A stretch of 64,000 nt of DNA from Pseudomonas libanensis (GCF_001439685.1 NZ_JYLH01000005.1:1-64000), one strand, 5' to 3'. Shown: positions 26,484 to 35,407, counted from the first letter of the stretch. The notes: generated by a model from the letters alone, not told the origin. Translations and numbers: made by a program.

Positions 26484-26921
26484 CAGGTCAGTGCTCCTGT
26501 CGTTGACGTTGAAGGCACAGTTGTCCGGTTGGCTGTCCGTGCAGGTATACACCGGCAGTTTGAGCACACCGGGCCGCAGCTCCCAATATACGGTACTGGT
26601 CAACGACATATTGATCACTGCATTGCCGCTGTCTGGCCTCAACGCGACAACTCCGTTCCAACTGGTACGGTAGATGCATTTGTCCATGTAGCCGTGCTCC
26701 CTATCTTCGCCCTCCCCCGGTATAAAGACAGCGCCGCTGAAACCGTCGATAAGGCCCCGATACTTGACCTTCGGGCTTTGCCACCGCAGGCCGTTGTCCT
26801 CGACGCGATAATGGCCGTTGACGTAGGTGACCGTCGACGGATAAGGACAGCCTTGCTCCGCTCTCGCCGATGCAATCACGCAGTTCATCAACAGGAACAT
26901 GCATATCAGTTGTTTGAACAT
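26469..26921 (-). CDS. Small secreted protein, DUF3757-like
   Basis: A 150-residue exported protein. Signal peptide residues 1-21 end in ASARA, and the mature part has an early Cys (EQGCPYPS), a YVNGHYRVEDNG beta segment and later Cys residues suitable for disulfides. It resembles DUF3757 proteins of Pseudomonas, which have no known function. The start could be ATG 26921 (GGAA upstream, used here) or ATG 26930. It overlaps the hydratase gene tail to tail by 15 bases. Confidence 0.7.
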   Translation of the reverse strand: MFKQLICMFLLMNCVIASARAEQGCPYPSTVTYVNGHYRVEDNGLRWQSPKVKYRGLIDGFSGAVFIPGEGEDREHGYMDKCIYRTSWNGVVALRPDSGNAVINMSLTSTVYWELRPGVLKLPVYTCTDSQPDNCAFNVNDRSTDLSVVR

Positions 26922-27036
26922 GTATTCCATCTGCTCAGTCTCACTCTGGAAAAGCACAAGGCTTTTCGCTAGTGAAATACAGCTAGCGCTTCAAAGGTAG
27001 CTGTTAAATCTGACAGTACGGACATACGGTACCTAT

Positions 27037-27066
27037 AAAAAACGGCGCATGATGCGCCGCTTGTTT
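27037..27066 (-). terminator. Terminator of the Tyr-rich lipoprotein gene
   Basis: The minus strand has the hairpin CGGCGCATCATGCGCCG followed by six T residues, 10 bases after the lipoprotein stop codon. Confidence 0.8.
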
Positions 27067-27076
27067 TTCAAGATAT

Positions 27077-27436
27077 TTAACGATGACCACCGCGACCACC
27101 GCCATGGTCGGAACCTCGGCCATGCCCGCCGTTGCCCCAGCGATTGCCCCACCCCTGGTCCTGATAGGGCCTGTAACCGGCACTCGGGTAATAACGCGGC
27201 GCGGGCTGGTAGTAACGCGGCGCGGAATAATAACGAGGCGGTGGCGCATAGTAGCGAGGCGCTGGAGCGTAGTAACTACGCCCATACGGGGAGTAACGCG
27301 GGCCGCCGTAGTAATAGGCTGGCGCCGGCGCCGTATAGACTTCGGAGCGATAGTAGGTGGTGCCTCCATCATAGTAGGGCACACAAGCTGAGAGGGTCAG
27401 GCCGAGCAAAGCGATAAGTAGCAGTCGTCGATACAT
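27077..27436 (-). CDS. Tyr/Pro-rich repeat lipoprotein
   Basis: A 119-residue protein with a signal peptide and lipobox (LSAC, Cys18). The mature part is built from imperfect repeats of the type APRYY.P.PRYY (residues 39-85), then a Gly/His-rich tail (GHGRGSDHGGGRGGHR). It is probably attached to the outer membrane. Similar Tyr-rich lipoproteins are widespread in pseudomonads without assigned function. It forms a single-gene unit with its own terminator. Confidence 0.75.
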   Translation of the reverse strand: MYRRLLLIALLGLTLSACVPYYDGGTTYYRSEVYTAPAPAYYYGGPRYSPYGRSYYAPAPRYYAPPPRYYSAPRYYQPAPRYYPSAGYRPYQDQGWGNRWGNGGHGRGSDHGGGRGGHR

Positions 27437-27680
27437 GGCGGCCTCCTGGACCGCGGAAGAGCTCCTCCAGCGACGCTGGGAAGCGGCATTCAGCTTTCAC
27501 TGAATGACGAAATATCTGACATCAAAAACAGAATCTGGTGCGTTGGCGACACAAGTAGAAACATCTGTTTCAGACGAACTGAATACTGGCCTTTAGAGCG
27601 TGGAGATGGAACGCGACTGAGCAGCCCTGTATCGTGCAAGAACTTGCGCGACCCTGCCCGTTTTCTGCCTGAACCGACCG

Positions 27681-27893
27681 ATGACCACGCCAACCCTCTG
27701 CCCCGCCTGCGGTGCCCGCAACGACTGCACCCTGGCCGACCCGCGTACCGCCGACCAAGCCTGCTGGTGCTACAGCATCACCATCGACCCGGCGGTACTT
27801 GAAGCCTTGCCTGATGAAGTGCGCAATCAAGCCTGCTTATGCCCGCGCTGTGCCCAGGTGGACGCCCAGTTGCGTCAGCGCAATGCGCGTTGA
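27681..27893 (+). CDS. Cysteine-rich CWC family protein
   Basis: A 70-residue protein with eight Cys residues, including CPAC near residue 7, a CWC motif at residues 28-30 and CLCPRC at 52-57, consistent with a small zinc-binding fold. It overlaps the next gene, rsuA, by 11 bases, so they are translationally coupled, a pairing common in Pseudomonas. Function unknown. Confidence 0.85.
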   Translation: MTTPTLCPACGARNDCTLADPRTADQACWCYSITIDPAVLEALPDEVRNQACLCPRCAQVDAQLRQRNAR

Positions 27894-28575
27894 CCGTTTC
27901 CTCAGCAACCTGCCGCAGTTCAATCGCCAGCAAGTGCGCCTGCTGCTTGCGGAGCGACGGGTGACCGTCGATGGCGTGGCGGTCAGCGATCCCCATCATG
28001 ACGTGCGTGAATTCAGCCTGGTCTGTGTTGATGACGCCGTACTGCAGCCGGGCAAACCGGCGCGCTATTTCATGCTGCACAAACCCCAGGGTTGCGTCAG
28101 CGCCACTTCGGACCCACAACACCCCACGGTCCTGGACTTGCTGGATGAACCGGACAAAGCCGAACTGCATATCGCCGGCCGCCTGGACTTCAATACCACC
28201 GGCCTGATGCTGATAACCAACGACGGCCAGTGGTCGCGGCGCCTGACGCAACCACAAACCAAGTTGCCCAAGGTTTACTACGTGCAAACCGAGCAGGACA
28301 TCGGCCCGGAATACGCGGCGACGTTTGCCACAGGTGTGTACTTCGCCTTCGAAGACCTCACCACCCAACCCGCCGAGCTTGAACTATTGAGCTCAAGAAC
28401 GGCGCGGTTGAGCATCATCGAAGGGCGCTACCATCAGGTGAAGCGCATGTTCGGGTATTTTGATAACAAGGTGATCGGCCTGCATCGTGAGCGAATGGGG
28501 CCTTTGGTGCTGGATGCGGCGCTGGCGCCGGGCCAATATCGGCCACTGACTGACGAAGAAATCCGACAAGTCTGA
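27883..28575 (+). CDS. rsuA: 16S rRNA pseudouridine synthase (RsuA family)
   Basis: A 230-residue RNA-modifying enzyme. The N-terminal S4 RNA-binding domain (1-55, MRVDRFLSNLPQFNRQQV) is followed by the RsuA catalytic core with the GRLDFNTTGLM motif carrying the catalytic Asp. By family it would make pseudouridine 516 in 16S rRNA. The ATG at 27883 lies inside the end of the CWC gene. The length matches E. coli RsuA (231). Confidence 0.9.
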   Translation: MRVDRFLSNLPQFNRQQVRLLLAERRVTVDGVAVSDPHHDVREFSLVCVDDAVLQPGKPARYFMLHKPQGCVSATSDPQHPTVLDLLDEPDKAELHIAGRLDFNTTGLMLITNDGQWSRRLTQPQTKLPKVYYVQTEQDIGPEYAATFATGVYFAFEDLTTQPAELELLSSRTARLSIIEGRYHQVKRMFGYFDNKVIGLHRERMGPLVLDAALAPGQYRPLTDEEIRQV

Positions 28576-28881
28576 CGACCGTTCAGCCGGTGATGGCAAA
28601 AAACCAGTCTTTAACCTTGCGACGTGCCAACTGTACTGCTTGAATCAGGGCATCAACCAGTTTTATGACTGGCGAGTCACCCTATAACCTCCAAGAAATA
28701 TCTTGCCTGGCCCGCCCTTGATCGACGGGCCTTTCCGGCAAACAGCCCACCCTAGCAATACCCGTCGGCCAGCCGTCATCGGACCGACAGGGGCCCTCAT
28801 TTTCCAGGCGTATGCCTACCTGTCACAAAGCTCGTGCAGAGTGATCTGCGCGCACTACCCGCTTGCCAGGAGTCTTACGAC
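28576..28881 (+). other. 306-base leader region of phaG
   Basis: No gene is visible. It contains a GC-rich inverted repeat (GGCCCG 28709-28714, CGGGCC 28726-28731) followed by CTTTCC, which could be a hairpin in a long phaG leader or a weak terminator of rsuA. I found no clear sigma-54 -24/-12 pair. Confidence 0.35.
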
Positions 28882-29766
28882 ATGAGGCCAGAAATCGCTG
28901 TGCTGGATATACAGGGGCAGTATCGGGTGTATACGGAGTTCTATCGCGCGGACGCAGCTGAAAAGACCATCGTCCTGGTCAATGGCTCCATGGCGACCAC
29001 GGCGTCCTTCGCTCAAACCGTGAAAAGCCTGTACCCGCAATTCAATGTGGTTTTGTACGACCAGCCCTACGCTGGCCGCTCAAAAATCCATAATCGTCAT
29101 GAGCAGATGCTGACCAAGGAAGTCGAAGGCCAGATCCTCTTGGAACTGCTCGACCATTTCGCCGCCGAGCACGTACTGTCTTTCTCCTGGGGCGGCGCTG
29201 CCACTCTGGTCGCCCTCGCGCACCGGCCTCGCCGCGTAGAGAAAGCCGTGATCAGCTCATTCTCGCCAGTGATCAACGCCCCCATGCGTGACTACCTCGA
29301 ACGCGGCGTCGACTATCTCGGCAACCTCGACCGTGACCGCGTCGGCCAATTGGTCAACAGCACCATCGGCAAACACCTGCCGTCGCTGTTCAAACGCTTC
29401 AACTACCGCCACGTCAGCAGCCTGGCCGAGCACGAATATGGGCAGATGCACTTCCACATCAGCCACGTGCTCAACAGCGACCGGCTGTGCTACATCAAGG
29501 CGGCCAGGCAGATCGACATTCCGGTGCTGTTCCTGAACGGTGAATGGGACGAATACACCAGCGCCGAAGATGCCAAGCTGTTTGGCCAGCATGTGGCCAA
29601 GAGCAGCTTCAGCACCATCCAGGCGACGGGGCATTTCCTGGATATGGAGCATAAAGCGGCGTGTCGGGACAGCCGTGAGGCGGTGGTGGGCTTCTTGAAA
29701 CCGGAGCGGCAGGTGAGCAGGTTGCGGTATCAGCAGGGTCACGCCCAGCAGGCGTTTGCCATCTGA
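28882..29766 (+). CDS. phaG: 3-hydroxyacyl-ACP:CoA transacylase / 3-hydroxyacyl-ACP thioesterase PhaG
   Basis: A 294-residue alpha/beta-hydrolase-fold enzyme that links fatty-acid synthesis to medium-chain polyhydroxyalkanoate. The N-terminus MRPEIAVLDIQGQYRVYTEF, the nucleophile elbow SFSWGGA and the end QQAFAI match P. putida PhaG almost residue for residue over the full length (295 there). RhlA of rhamnolipid synthesis is a relative but is less similar. CCAGGAG precedes the ATG at 28882. The gene stands alone, between rsuA and tRNA-Gly. Confidence 0.94.
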   Translation: MRPEIAVLDIQGQYRVYTEFYRADAAEKTIVLVNGSMATTASFAQTVKSLYPQFNVVLYDQPYAGRSKIHNRHEQMLTKEVEGQILLELLDHFAAEHVLSFSWGGAATLVALAHRPRRVEKAVISSFSPVINAPMRDYLERGVDYLGNLDRDRVGQLVNSTIGKHLPSLFKRFNYRHVSSLAEHEYGQMHFHISHVLNSDRLCYIKAARQIDIPVLFLNGEWDEYTSAEDAKLFGQHVAKSSFSTIQATGHFLDMEHKAACRDSREAVVGFLKPERQVSRLRYQQGHAQQAFAI

Positions 29767-29890
29767 AATGAAGGCTGACGGGAGCGGCTTGGGGTGCGAA
29801 GCAGATCCACTGTCTGTCAGCAGCGCTTCGCACTCCAGCGGGAGCAAGCGCCCTCGCCACACGCAACCCGCACATTTTTCGAAGAAAAAC

Positions 29891-29919
29891 TTCAAATCCT
29901 GGCGGACATCTGGTACAAA
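29891..29919 (+). promoter_or_regulatory. Probable promoter of tRNA-Gly
   Basis: TTCAAA and TACAAA with a 17-base spacer, ending 14 bases before the mature tRNA. Each hexamer matches the sigma-70 consensus at four of six positions. Confidence 0.4.
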
Positions 29920-29933
29920 GTCAGCCGCTCTGA

Positions 29934-30007
29934 GCGGGTATAGTTTAGTGGCAAAACGAAAGCTTCCCAAGCTTTAGTTGAGGGTTCGATTCCCTCTACC
30001 CGCTCCA
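29934..30007 (+). tRNA. tRNA-Gly (anticodon CCC)
   Basis: A 74-base tRNA with acceptor pairing GCGGGTA/TACCCGC, anticodon loop TTCCCAA giving CCC, T arm GGTTCGATTCC and an encoded CCA. It decodes GGG. A terminator follows about 50 bases downstream. Confidence 0.95.
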
Positions 30008-30055
30008 CTCAGATTTTGCGCTTGCGTCGGGATGGTTCTGGCGCGAATGCATAAG

Positions 30056-30082
30056 AACCGGCCCTTGGTGGCCGGTTTTTTT
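30056..30082. terminator. Terminator after tRNA-Gly
   Basis: AACCGGCC and GGCCGGTT arms with a 6-base loop followed by T residues on the plus strand. The convergent MFS gene ends just beyond it and may use the same hairpin. Confidence 0.85.
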
Positions 30083-30087
30083 ATGGG

Positions 30088-31251
30088 TCATGGTACGCGG
30101 ATCAGCTCAGGTTTAAGGGGCTTCCAGCCGGCCGACGCGATCAACAGGGTCAGTACCTGGAAACCAATGATCAGCCCCACGCAACCGGCCCAGCCCCAGC
30201 GCTCCCAGATCAGTGCCGGGACGATAGCGCCGCAGCTCCCCCCCAGGTAATAACAGGTGAGATAGACCCCCACCGCCCCTGCCTTGTCGGCGCCAGCGGT
30301 GGCGGTGGTGAAGGCATTGGCAGTGGCTTGGGCGAGGAACACGCCGGTAGAACTGAGTGCCAGGCCCACCACAATGCACCAGAGGGAAGGCACCAGGGTC
30401 AGGGCCGAACCACAGACGCCCAAGATGGCGGCAACGCTCAGCAATTCGACGTGCGGGCGGGCTTTGCTGAGTCGGCCAGCGATGGGGATCACGATCAATG
30501 CCAATAGAAACACCATGTACAGCGCCCCCAAAGCGGCAGGCCCGAGGTTGAATGGCGGTAAGCCAAGGTATAAACCTGCGTATGTAAAAGTAGCGACTTG
30601 CGAGAACAATACGCAAAAGCCTACGGCGTAAGCGGCCAGCAAAGGCCTGCGCCAAACGCCTGACGAAGCCGCCTGGACTTGCTGCACCCGCGGGCGGTTG
30701 GCCGGCAGCAGGAACTGAATAAAACCGCCCACCATCAAGCTCAGCACCGCCAGCCACTCAAATGCTTCACGCCAGCCCACATATTCGGTCACCACCCCAG
30801 TGATGAAGCGCCCGCCAAGCCCTCCCAACACGGTGCCCGCCACGTAAAGGCTGGTGACTTCGGTCACCGTGCCGCCGCGCCAGCGATCGCCGATGTAGGC
30901 CACGCTGGAGGCAAACACAAACGGGATCAACATGCCCTCGATAAATCGCCACACCAGCACTTGCGCGAAGCTGTCAGCATAGGCCGTCATCAGCACCGGC
31001 CCGGCCAGCAGCAACGCCGCAGTCGAGATCACAGTGCGCTGTTCGAAGTGCCGGGTCAGGCGGCTGACAAACGGCGCAGTCATCGCCACGGCCAGTGTGG
31101 TCACGGTAATACTCCATCCCGCGGTCTTGGCGCCGATATGAAATTGCGCGGCGAACACCTGCAGGATGCCCTGGGTGGCGTAGAGATTGAGAAACGCCGC
31201 GCAGCCACACAGGAACAGGGCAAGGCGGGCACAATGCAGGCGTGGTTTCAT
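30088..31251 (-). CDS. MFS transporter (YnfM-like)
   Basis: A 387-residue, 12-helix major facilitator protein. It has the usual loop motif between helices 2 and 3 (SRLTRHFEQR) and resembles YnfM/AraJ-type drug or metabolite exporters. The ATG at 31251 has AGAGG upstream; the open frame continues further without a ribosome site. It diverges from a LysR-family gene that probably controls it. Substrate unknown. Confidence 0.85.
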   Translation of the reverse strand: MKPRLHCARLALFLCGCAAFLNLYATQGILQVFAAQFHIGAKTAGWSITVTTLAVAMTAPFVSRLTRHFEQRTVISTAALLLAGPVLMTAYADSFAQVLVWRFIEGMLIPFVFASSVAYIGDRWRGGTVTEVTSLYVAGTVLGGLGGRFITGVVTEYVGWREAFEWLAVLSLMVGGFIQFLLPANRPRVQQVQAASSGVWRRPLLAAYAVGFCVLFSQVATFTYAGLYLGLPPFNLGPAALGALYMVFLLALIVIPIAGRLSKARPHVELLSVAAILGVCGSALTLVPSLWCIVVGLALSSTGVFLAQATANAFTTATAGADKAGAVGVYLTCYYLGGSCGAIVPALIWERWGWAGCVGLIIGFQVLTLLIASAGWKPLKPELIRVP

Positions 31252-31345
31252 GAAACCTCTCGTTTTATTTTGTGAGGTCTTTATAGAATGCCGGGTAACT
31301 CTTAACCAATACCGAATTCCGACCGATTGATACCCAAGGACCAGG

Positions 31346-32239
31346 ATGCTCGACCTACGCAAGCTGCGTTACTTTCTGACGGTCGCCGAAGAGCTGCACT
31401 TCGGCCGCGCAGCACTTCGCCTGCACCTGGCCCAGCCGCCGCTGACCCGGCAGATTTCCGCCCTGGAAGCCGAATTGGGGTTCAAGCTGTTTGATCGCAC
31501 CAGCCGCACGGTCACTCTCACCGCCCAGGGACGTGCCTTCCTGCCCTACGCCAGGAGCGTGTTGGAACAGGTGGAGTTGGCGCAGGTGATCGCCGGTAAA
31601 TTGGCTGCCGGCACGGCGGGTCAGCTGACATTGGGCTATGTCAGCTCAATCGCTCTGTCAGACCTGTTCAGCCGCGCCATCCAGGCCTTCGCCCAGCGCT
31701 TTCCCGATGTGCAACTGACCTTGGTGGAGTGCGCCTCCGGCAGCCTGGGCGCGCAGGTGGCGGATGGGCGCCTGGATATTGGCTTGAGCCGGCTGCTGCC
31801 AAAAAGCACTGATGTCCAGGTATTGTCATTGGGTGAAGAACGGCTGGTGGCAGCGGTCTCCAGCGACAGCCCGTTGGCGAGCCAGGCGACGGTCAGCCTG
31901 GCGCAACTGAGCGCTTACCCGCTGATTCTGTTTCCCGCTGACTATGGGTCTGGCTTGAACCAATCCATCGAACGACTTTACCGCCACCACGGCCATCCGC
32001 TGCGGCCTGGCCCGACCGGGCGGCAGATCACTTCGATCATCGCCCTGGTGGCGGCCGGGCAAGGCGTGGCGCTGGTGCCGGACTGTACGCAGAGTTTGAT
32101 GAACAGGGGCGTGACCTATAGGCCAATGCAGGAAGTGGATGCGTGTGCGCAGTTGCTGGTACTGACCCCGGCATCAGCAAGAAGTGTGTTGGCGGATGCA
32201 TTTCTTGGCGTACTCGAGCAGTCACTACATACCCGCTAG
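31346..32239 (+). CDS. LysR-family transcriptional regulator
   Basis: A 297-residue regulator with an N-terminal winged helix-turn-helix (residues 1-60, RKLRYFLTVAEELHFGRAA) and a periplasmic-binding-protein-like effector domain (about 90-295). The divergent MFS gene, 94 bases away, is the natural target. The effector is unknown. Confidence 0.88.
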   Translation: MLDLRKLRYFLTVAEELHFGRAALRLHLAQPPLTRQISALEAELGFKLFDRTSRTVTLTAQGRAFLPYARSVLEQVELAQVIAGKLAAGTAGQLTLGYVSSIALSDLFSRAIQAFAQRFPDVQLTLVECASGSLGAQVADGRLDIGLSRLLPKSTDVQVLSLGEERLVAAVSSDSPLASQATVSLAQLSAYPLILFPADYGSGLNQSIERLYRHHGHPLRPGPTGRQITSIIALVAAGQGVALVPDCTQSLMNRGVTYRPMQEVDACAQLLVLTPASARSVLADAFLGVLEQSLHTR

Positions 32240-32347
32240 CCCCTGAAAATCCTTGCAATACCTCTCCACAGCGCCTTTTCTGCGCGCCCATACACTTCAT
32301 TCAAGGCCTACTGAAAAACCGCACAGCTACCGCTGGTAGGTAGCGTG

Positions 32348-32382
32348 TTGATTATTTTTTTTCAGTGGTTATAGTCACCACC
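32348..32382 (+). promoter_or_regulatory. hicAB promoter with overlapping inverted repeat
   Basis: TTGATT (32348-32353), a 16-base spacer and TATAGT (32370-32375) form a good sigma-70 promoter. An inverted repeat with GTGGT and ACCAC arms (32366-32382) covers the -10, where a HicB repressor could bind. Another repeat, GCTACC/GGTAGC (32326-32344), lies just upstream. Confidence 0.6.
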
Positions 32383-32405
32383 AACACACACCACAAGGAG
32401 GTGAT

Positions 32406-32588
32406 GTGGACAGTCGATATTTGATCGGTCATATCGTTGCAGACGGTTGGTATCTTGTACGCATCAGGGGCAGTCATCACCATTTCAAGCACCCGACGAA
32501 GCCAGGGTTGGTAACGATCCCTCATCCAAAAAAGGACCTGCTGGATAAGACCGCCAAGAGCATCTTGAAACAGGCTCTGTTGAGTTAA
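32406..32588 (+). CDS. hicA: HicA-family mRNA interferase toxin
   Basis: A 60-residue protein of the HicA fold (a small double-stranded-RNA-binding-like domain). The catalytic His region GSHHHFKHP is at residues 22-30, and the C-terminus ends with the family's LLDKTAKSILKQ helix. HicA toxins cleave mRNA in the ribosome or free. The start is GTG behind a near-perfect AAGGAGGTGA ribosome site. The antitoxin gene follows 22 bases on. Confidence 0.92.
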   Translation: MDSRYLIGHIVADGWYLVRIRGSHHHFKHPTKPGLVTIPHPKKDLLDKTAKSILKQALLS

Positions 32589-32610
32589 CCGTCCCTGGAG
32601 GGCAACACAC

Positions 32611-33021
32611 ATGCTTTACCCCATCGCAATTTCAACCGGTGACAAGGACCACGCGTGGGGCGTGGAGGTCCCGGATATTCCAGGTTGCTACTCCGCCGGC
32701 GATGACCTGGACGACGCCATGGCCATGGCCCGCGAAGCCATCGAAGGGCACTTCGAGATCCTGGCAGAGGATGGCGCGCCGATTCCCAGCGCCCAGAAAG
32801 TCACCCTGCATGCCGCCAACCCACAGTACGCCGGCTGCACGTGGGCAGTGGTGGACATCGATGTCACCAAGTACCTGGGCAAGGCGCAAAAACTCAACAT
32901 CACACTGCCGGGGTACCTGTTGAATCGCATCGATGAATATGTGTTGAATCATCCGGAAGAAAAAAGCCGCTCGGGGTTCCTGGCATCGGCAGCGCTCAAG
33001 GTATTGCAGCAGAATCGGTGA
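32611..33021 (+). CDS. hicB: HicB-family antitoxin
   Basis: A 136-residue antitoxin. The N-terminal partly degraded RNase H-like HicB domain (1-75; GVEVPDIPGCYSAGDDLDDA) neutralises HicA, and the C-terminal segment (about 93-136; LNITLPGYLLNRIDEYV) is a ribbon-helix-helix DNA-binding domain. The pair should be autoregulated through the operator over its promoter. The toxin-first gene order is normal for hicAB. Confidence 0.92.
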   Translation: MLYPIAISTGDKDHAWGVEVPDIPGCYSAGDDLDDAMAMAREAIEGHFEILAEDGAPIPSAQKVTLHAANPQYAGCTWAVVDIDVTKYLGKAQKLNITLPGYLLNRIDEYVLNHPEEKSRSGFLASAALKVLQQNR

Positions 33022-33105
33022 TTACATCTAAGTAAAATCTTACGGTGGTGACGAATACACATCGTGATGATGTCAGCTCGTCGATTCAGAGATCCGGAGC
33101 ACTTC

Positions 33106-33420
33106 ATGCTTGAAAAACCTATCCTGCGCCAGGTGGTCGGCTGGGTGGTGGTGGTGCCGCTGCTGGTCTCGTTTTTAAGGCTGCCATTTCCCCTTGGCTG
33201 GTTCCTGATAGTCGGATCGATTGCAGCATCGGTTTACGGCGTAAGGTTCGCCTTGCGCCATGCCAGCCGACGCGTGACGTTTTTCGCGCTGGTCATGACC
33301 GTGCTCAATGTGATTTCCTCTGTAATGATTGGTTATGCATCAGTACCCATGGCGCTTTATAGGATCACCTGGCTCTACTGGTACCCGTACTATTCCAGTT
33401 GGATTTATTGGAATTTCTAG
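33106..33420 (+). CDS. Small integral membrane protein, unknown function
   Basis: A 104-residue protein with three predicted membrane segments (about 9-24, 28-46 and 57-76) and an aromatic C-terminal tail (WLYWYPYYSSWIYWNF) that may lie at the membrane surface. The ATG at 33106 has CCGGAG about 5 bases upstream. I do not recognise the family. It lies between hicAB and ogt with no clear operon partner. Confidence 0.65.
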   Translation: MLEKPILRQVVGWVVVVPLLVSFLRLPFPLGWFLIVGSIAASVYGVRFALRHASRRVTFFALVMTVLNVISSVMIGYASVPMALYRITWLYWYPYYSSWIYWNF

Positions 33421-33519
33421 ACTGACAAAGAATTTGACCGCAAGAAACGCAGTTTCCTCGTCGGCGGCTGGCATTACAGTAGCGTTATCCCCATTAACGC
33501 CCTTTCGAGGAGCCTGCTC

Positions 33520-34020
33520 GTGACTTACCAATACAAGCTCATGCCTTCCCCCGTCGGTGAACTGACCCTGGTGACGCGCAATGACAGGCTCAGTGCCATC
33601 CTGTGGGAAGTCGAGCGCGCCAACCGCGTGCGCCTGGGTGAATTGATCGAAGCCAACGACAATCCGGTGCTACTGGAAACCGAGCGCCAATTGAGGGAGT
33701 ACTTTGCTGGAACGCGCAACCGGTTCGAGCTGGAGCTGGACTTCACCGGCACCGACTTTCAAAAGCAAGTCTGGCAGGCCCTATTGACCATTCCGTTCGG
33801 CGAAACCCGCAGCTACAGCCAGATCGCCCAGCAGATCGGCAACCCGAAGGCCGTGCGCGCAGTAGGCGCCGCCAACGGGCGCAATCCGATCTCGATCATC
33901 GCGCCGTGCCACCGCGTAGTGGGTGCATCGGGCGGGCTGACCGGGTTTGCCGGAGGGCTTGAGGCCAAACAGTATCTATTGACCCTCGAAGATCGCGGCC
34001 AAATCAAAATGGCTTTCTGA
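33520..34020 (+). CDS. ogt: Methylated-DNA--protein-cysteine methyltransferase (Ogt type)
   Basis: A 166-residue suicide repair protein that removes alkyl groups from O6-alkylguanine. The acceptor Cys130 lies in IIAPCHRVVG, and the DNA-recognition helix includes RAVGAANGRNP. The length fits Ogt rather than Ada. The start is GTG with CGAGGAG upstream. Its stop directly abuts the convergent GNAT gene. Confidence 0.94.
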   Translation: MTYQYKLMPSPVGELTLVTRNDRLSAILWEVERANRVRLGELIEANDNPVLLETERQLREYFAGTRNRFELELDFTGTDFQKQVWQALLTIPFGETRSYSQIAQQIGNPKAVRAVGAANGRNPISIIAPCHRVVGASGGLTGFAGGLEAKQYLLTLEDRGQIKMAF

Positions 34021-34803
34021 TCACAGGCCTGGTACAGCCACGCGAACAAAAGCCCGATAGTCGAATAAACGCTCGAAACCCAACTTGCGATACAGCGGGA
34101 CGGCGCCCTCCGATGCCTCGAGAAAGCATCGCTGGGCGCCCAGGCTCGACGCATGACACAGGGCCTCTCGAATCAAACGCGTGGCATAGCCTCTTCCACG
34201 CAAGTTAATAAGCGTGCCAACATCATTAAGCCGGGCCTCTCCGTTGCATAGGGACAAGGTCAACGAGCAGCTCACCTGCCCCTCGGCGGACAGGGTGAAA
34301 TGATAAAGGCTTTCATCAGCGTCCAGGGCCCTCTGGTGTCGGGCCTGATAATGCGCCACCACCTCGGGCAGCATCGCGTACGCATTGCCAAGCGGAACGG
34401 CCCACTCATTCAAATCCCGTGTCAGGCGGACCTGCACATCGCCCTCGCCCTCTGATGGAGTAAGCGCTGACAATGGGAGGACCATTGCCGTGGTCTTCTC
34501 AGCAGAGTGAAAATCGAGCCCCGTTAGCACTTCGCGCAAGCCCTCGACCTTTTGCTCATGAATCACTATGCGTACTTCGATCAGGGTGCGTCGGATCAGC
34601 TCGAGGATCGCAGCCATTTCCTCACCCAGTGGGGCGCTGCCCAGGCGAATGAACAGCAAATTCCACGGGAAATCATGCTCGTCAATAAAATAGGCGTTGA
34701 TGGCTGCGCAATAGCGTCGGTGCGTCAGGCAGGTGGCGGCAAAATAGTGGTCCTCGGTCAGATGATAAAGCGTGGCTAGGTCAAAGGCGGGATTGGCATC
34801 CAT
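34021..34803 (-). CDS. GNAT-family N-acetyltransferase
   Basis: A 260-residue protein whose C-terminal half is a GNAT domain, with the acetyl-CoA loop LRGRGYATRLIREAL near residue 200. The N-terminal half is an additional GNAT-like or substrate domain seen in longer family members. The substrate is unknown. It converges on ogt with no gap. Confidence 0.8.
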   Translation of the reverse strand: MDANPAFDLATLYHLTEDHYFAATCLTHRRYCAAINAYFIDEHDFPWNLLFIRLGSAPLGEEMAAILELIRRTLIEVRIVIHEQKVEGLREVLTGLDFHSAEKTTAMVLPLSALTPSEGEGDVQVRLTRDLNEWAVPLGNAYAMLPEVVAHYQARHQRALDADESLYHFTLSAEGQVSCSLTLSLCNGEARLNDVGTLINLRGRGYATRLIREALCHASSLGAQRCFLEASEGAVPLYRKLGFERLFDYRAFVRVAVPGL

Positions 34804-34981
34804 GAGGCGATATCCAGATAAAAACCCAGTCTTGCCCTGGCCGCCTTGGGGCGCCGTAGGTTCCTGCCTAAATACCTGGAAGAAAAACCCACAATTTTGT
34901 TCACATGCTAAGTTGTAAAAAGAAATTTCAGCGGCTGGCCGCGGTCAGTATTTTCATCACCCTTTTTGAGGAAAAACGGTC

Positions 34982-35407
34982 ATGAAATTCTCTGCAGTCT
35001 CCCAAGCCCTGTCACGTTGGGCAGGCAGCCCCAGGACCTTCTACGCGGCAGTCGCACTGATTCTCCTATGGAGTCTGAGCGGGCCGTACTTCCACTACAA
35101 CGACACCTGGCAACTGATCATCAACACCTCGACCACCATCATCACCTTCCTGATGGTGTTTTTGATCCAGAACACGCAGAACCGGGATAACGACATCTTG
35201 CATATCAAGATCGATGAACTGTTGCGCGCATCCAAAGACGCACAAAATGCCGTGCTCAGCCTGGATGGCCTGGACCGCAAGGAACTCGAAAAACTGCGCA
35301 AGGAGTACCGCAGCATTGGCAGCAGCGACAAGGTGAGTTTGAACAGCAGTTGCGGGGCCACGGCCGACGATGCAGCGCAGATCAAGACTGACCTGAACCA
35401 GGCCTGA
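34982..35407 (+). CDS. Low-affinity iron permease family protein
   Basis: A 141-residue membrane protein with two hydrophobic segments (about 19-36 and 46-62) and the motif IITFLMVFLIQNTQNRDNDI at 53-72, characteristic of the Fet4-like low-affinity iron permease family. Its soluble tail carries the conserved KIDELLRAS helix. Bacterial members are much shorter than yeast Fet4 and their transport role is unproven. A terminator follows. Confidence 0.82.
   Translation: MKFSAVSQALSRWAGSPRTFYAAVALILLWSLSGPYFHYNDTWQLIINTSTTIITFLMVFLIQNTQNRDNDILHIKIDELLRASKDAQNAVLSLDGLDRKELEKLRKEYRSIGSSDKVSLNSSCGATADDAAQIKTDLNQA

Noticed and set aside
28576..28881. Possible sigma-54 promoter for phaG
   Set aside because: TGGCCCGCCCTTGAT looks similar, but the GG and GC positions of the -24/-12 element are not met.
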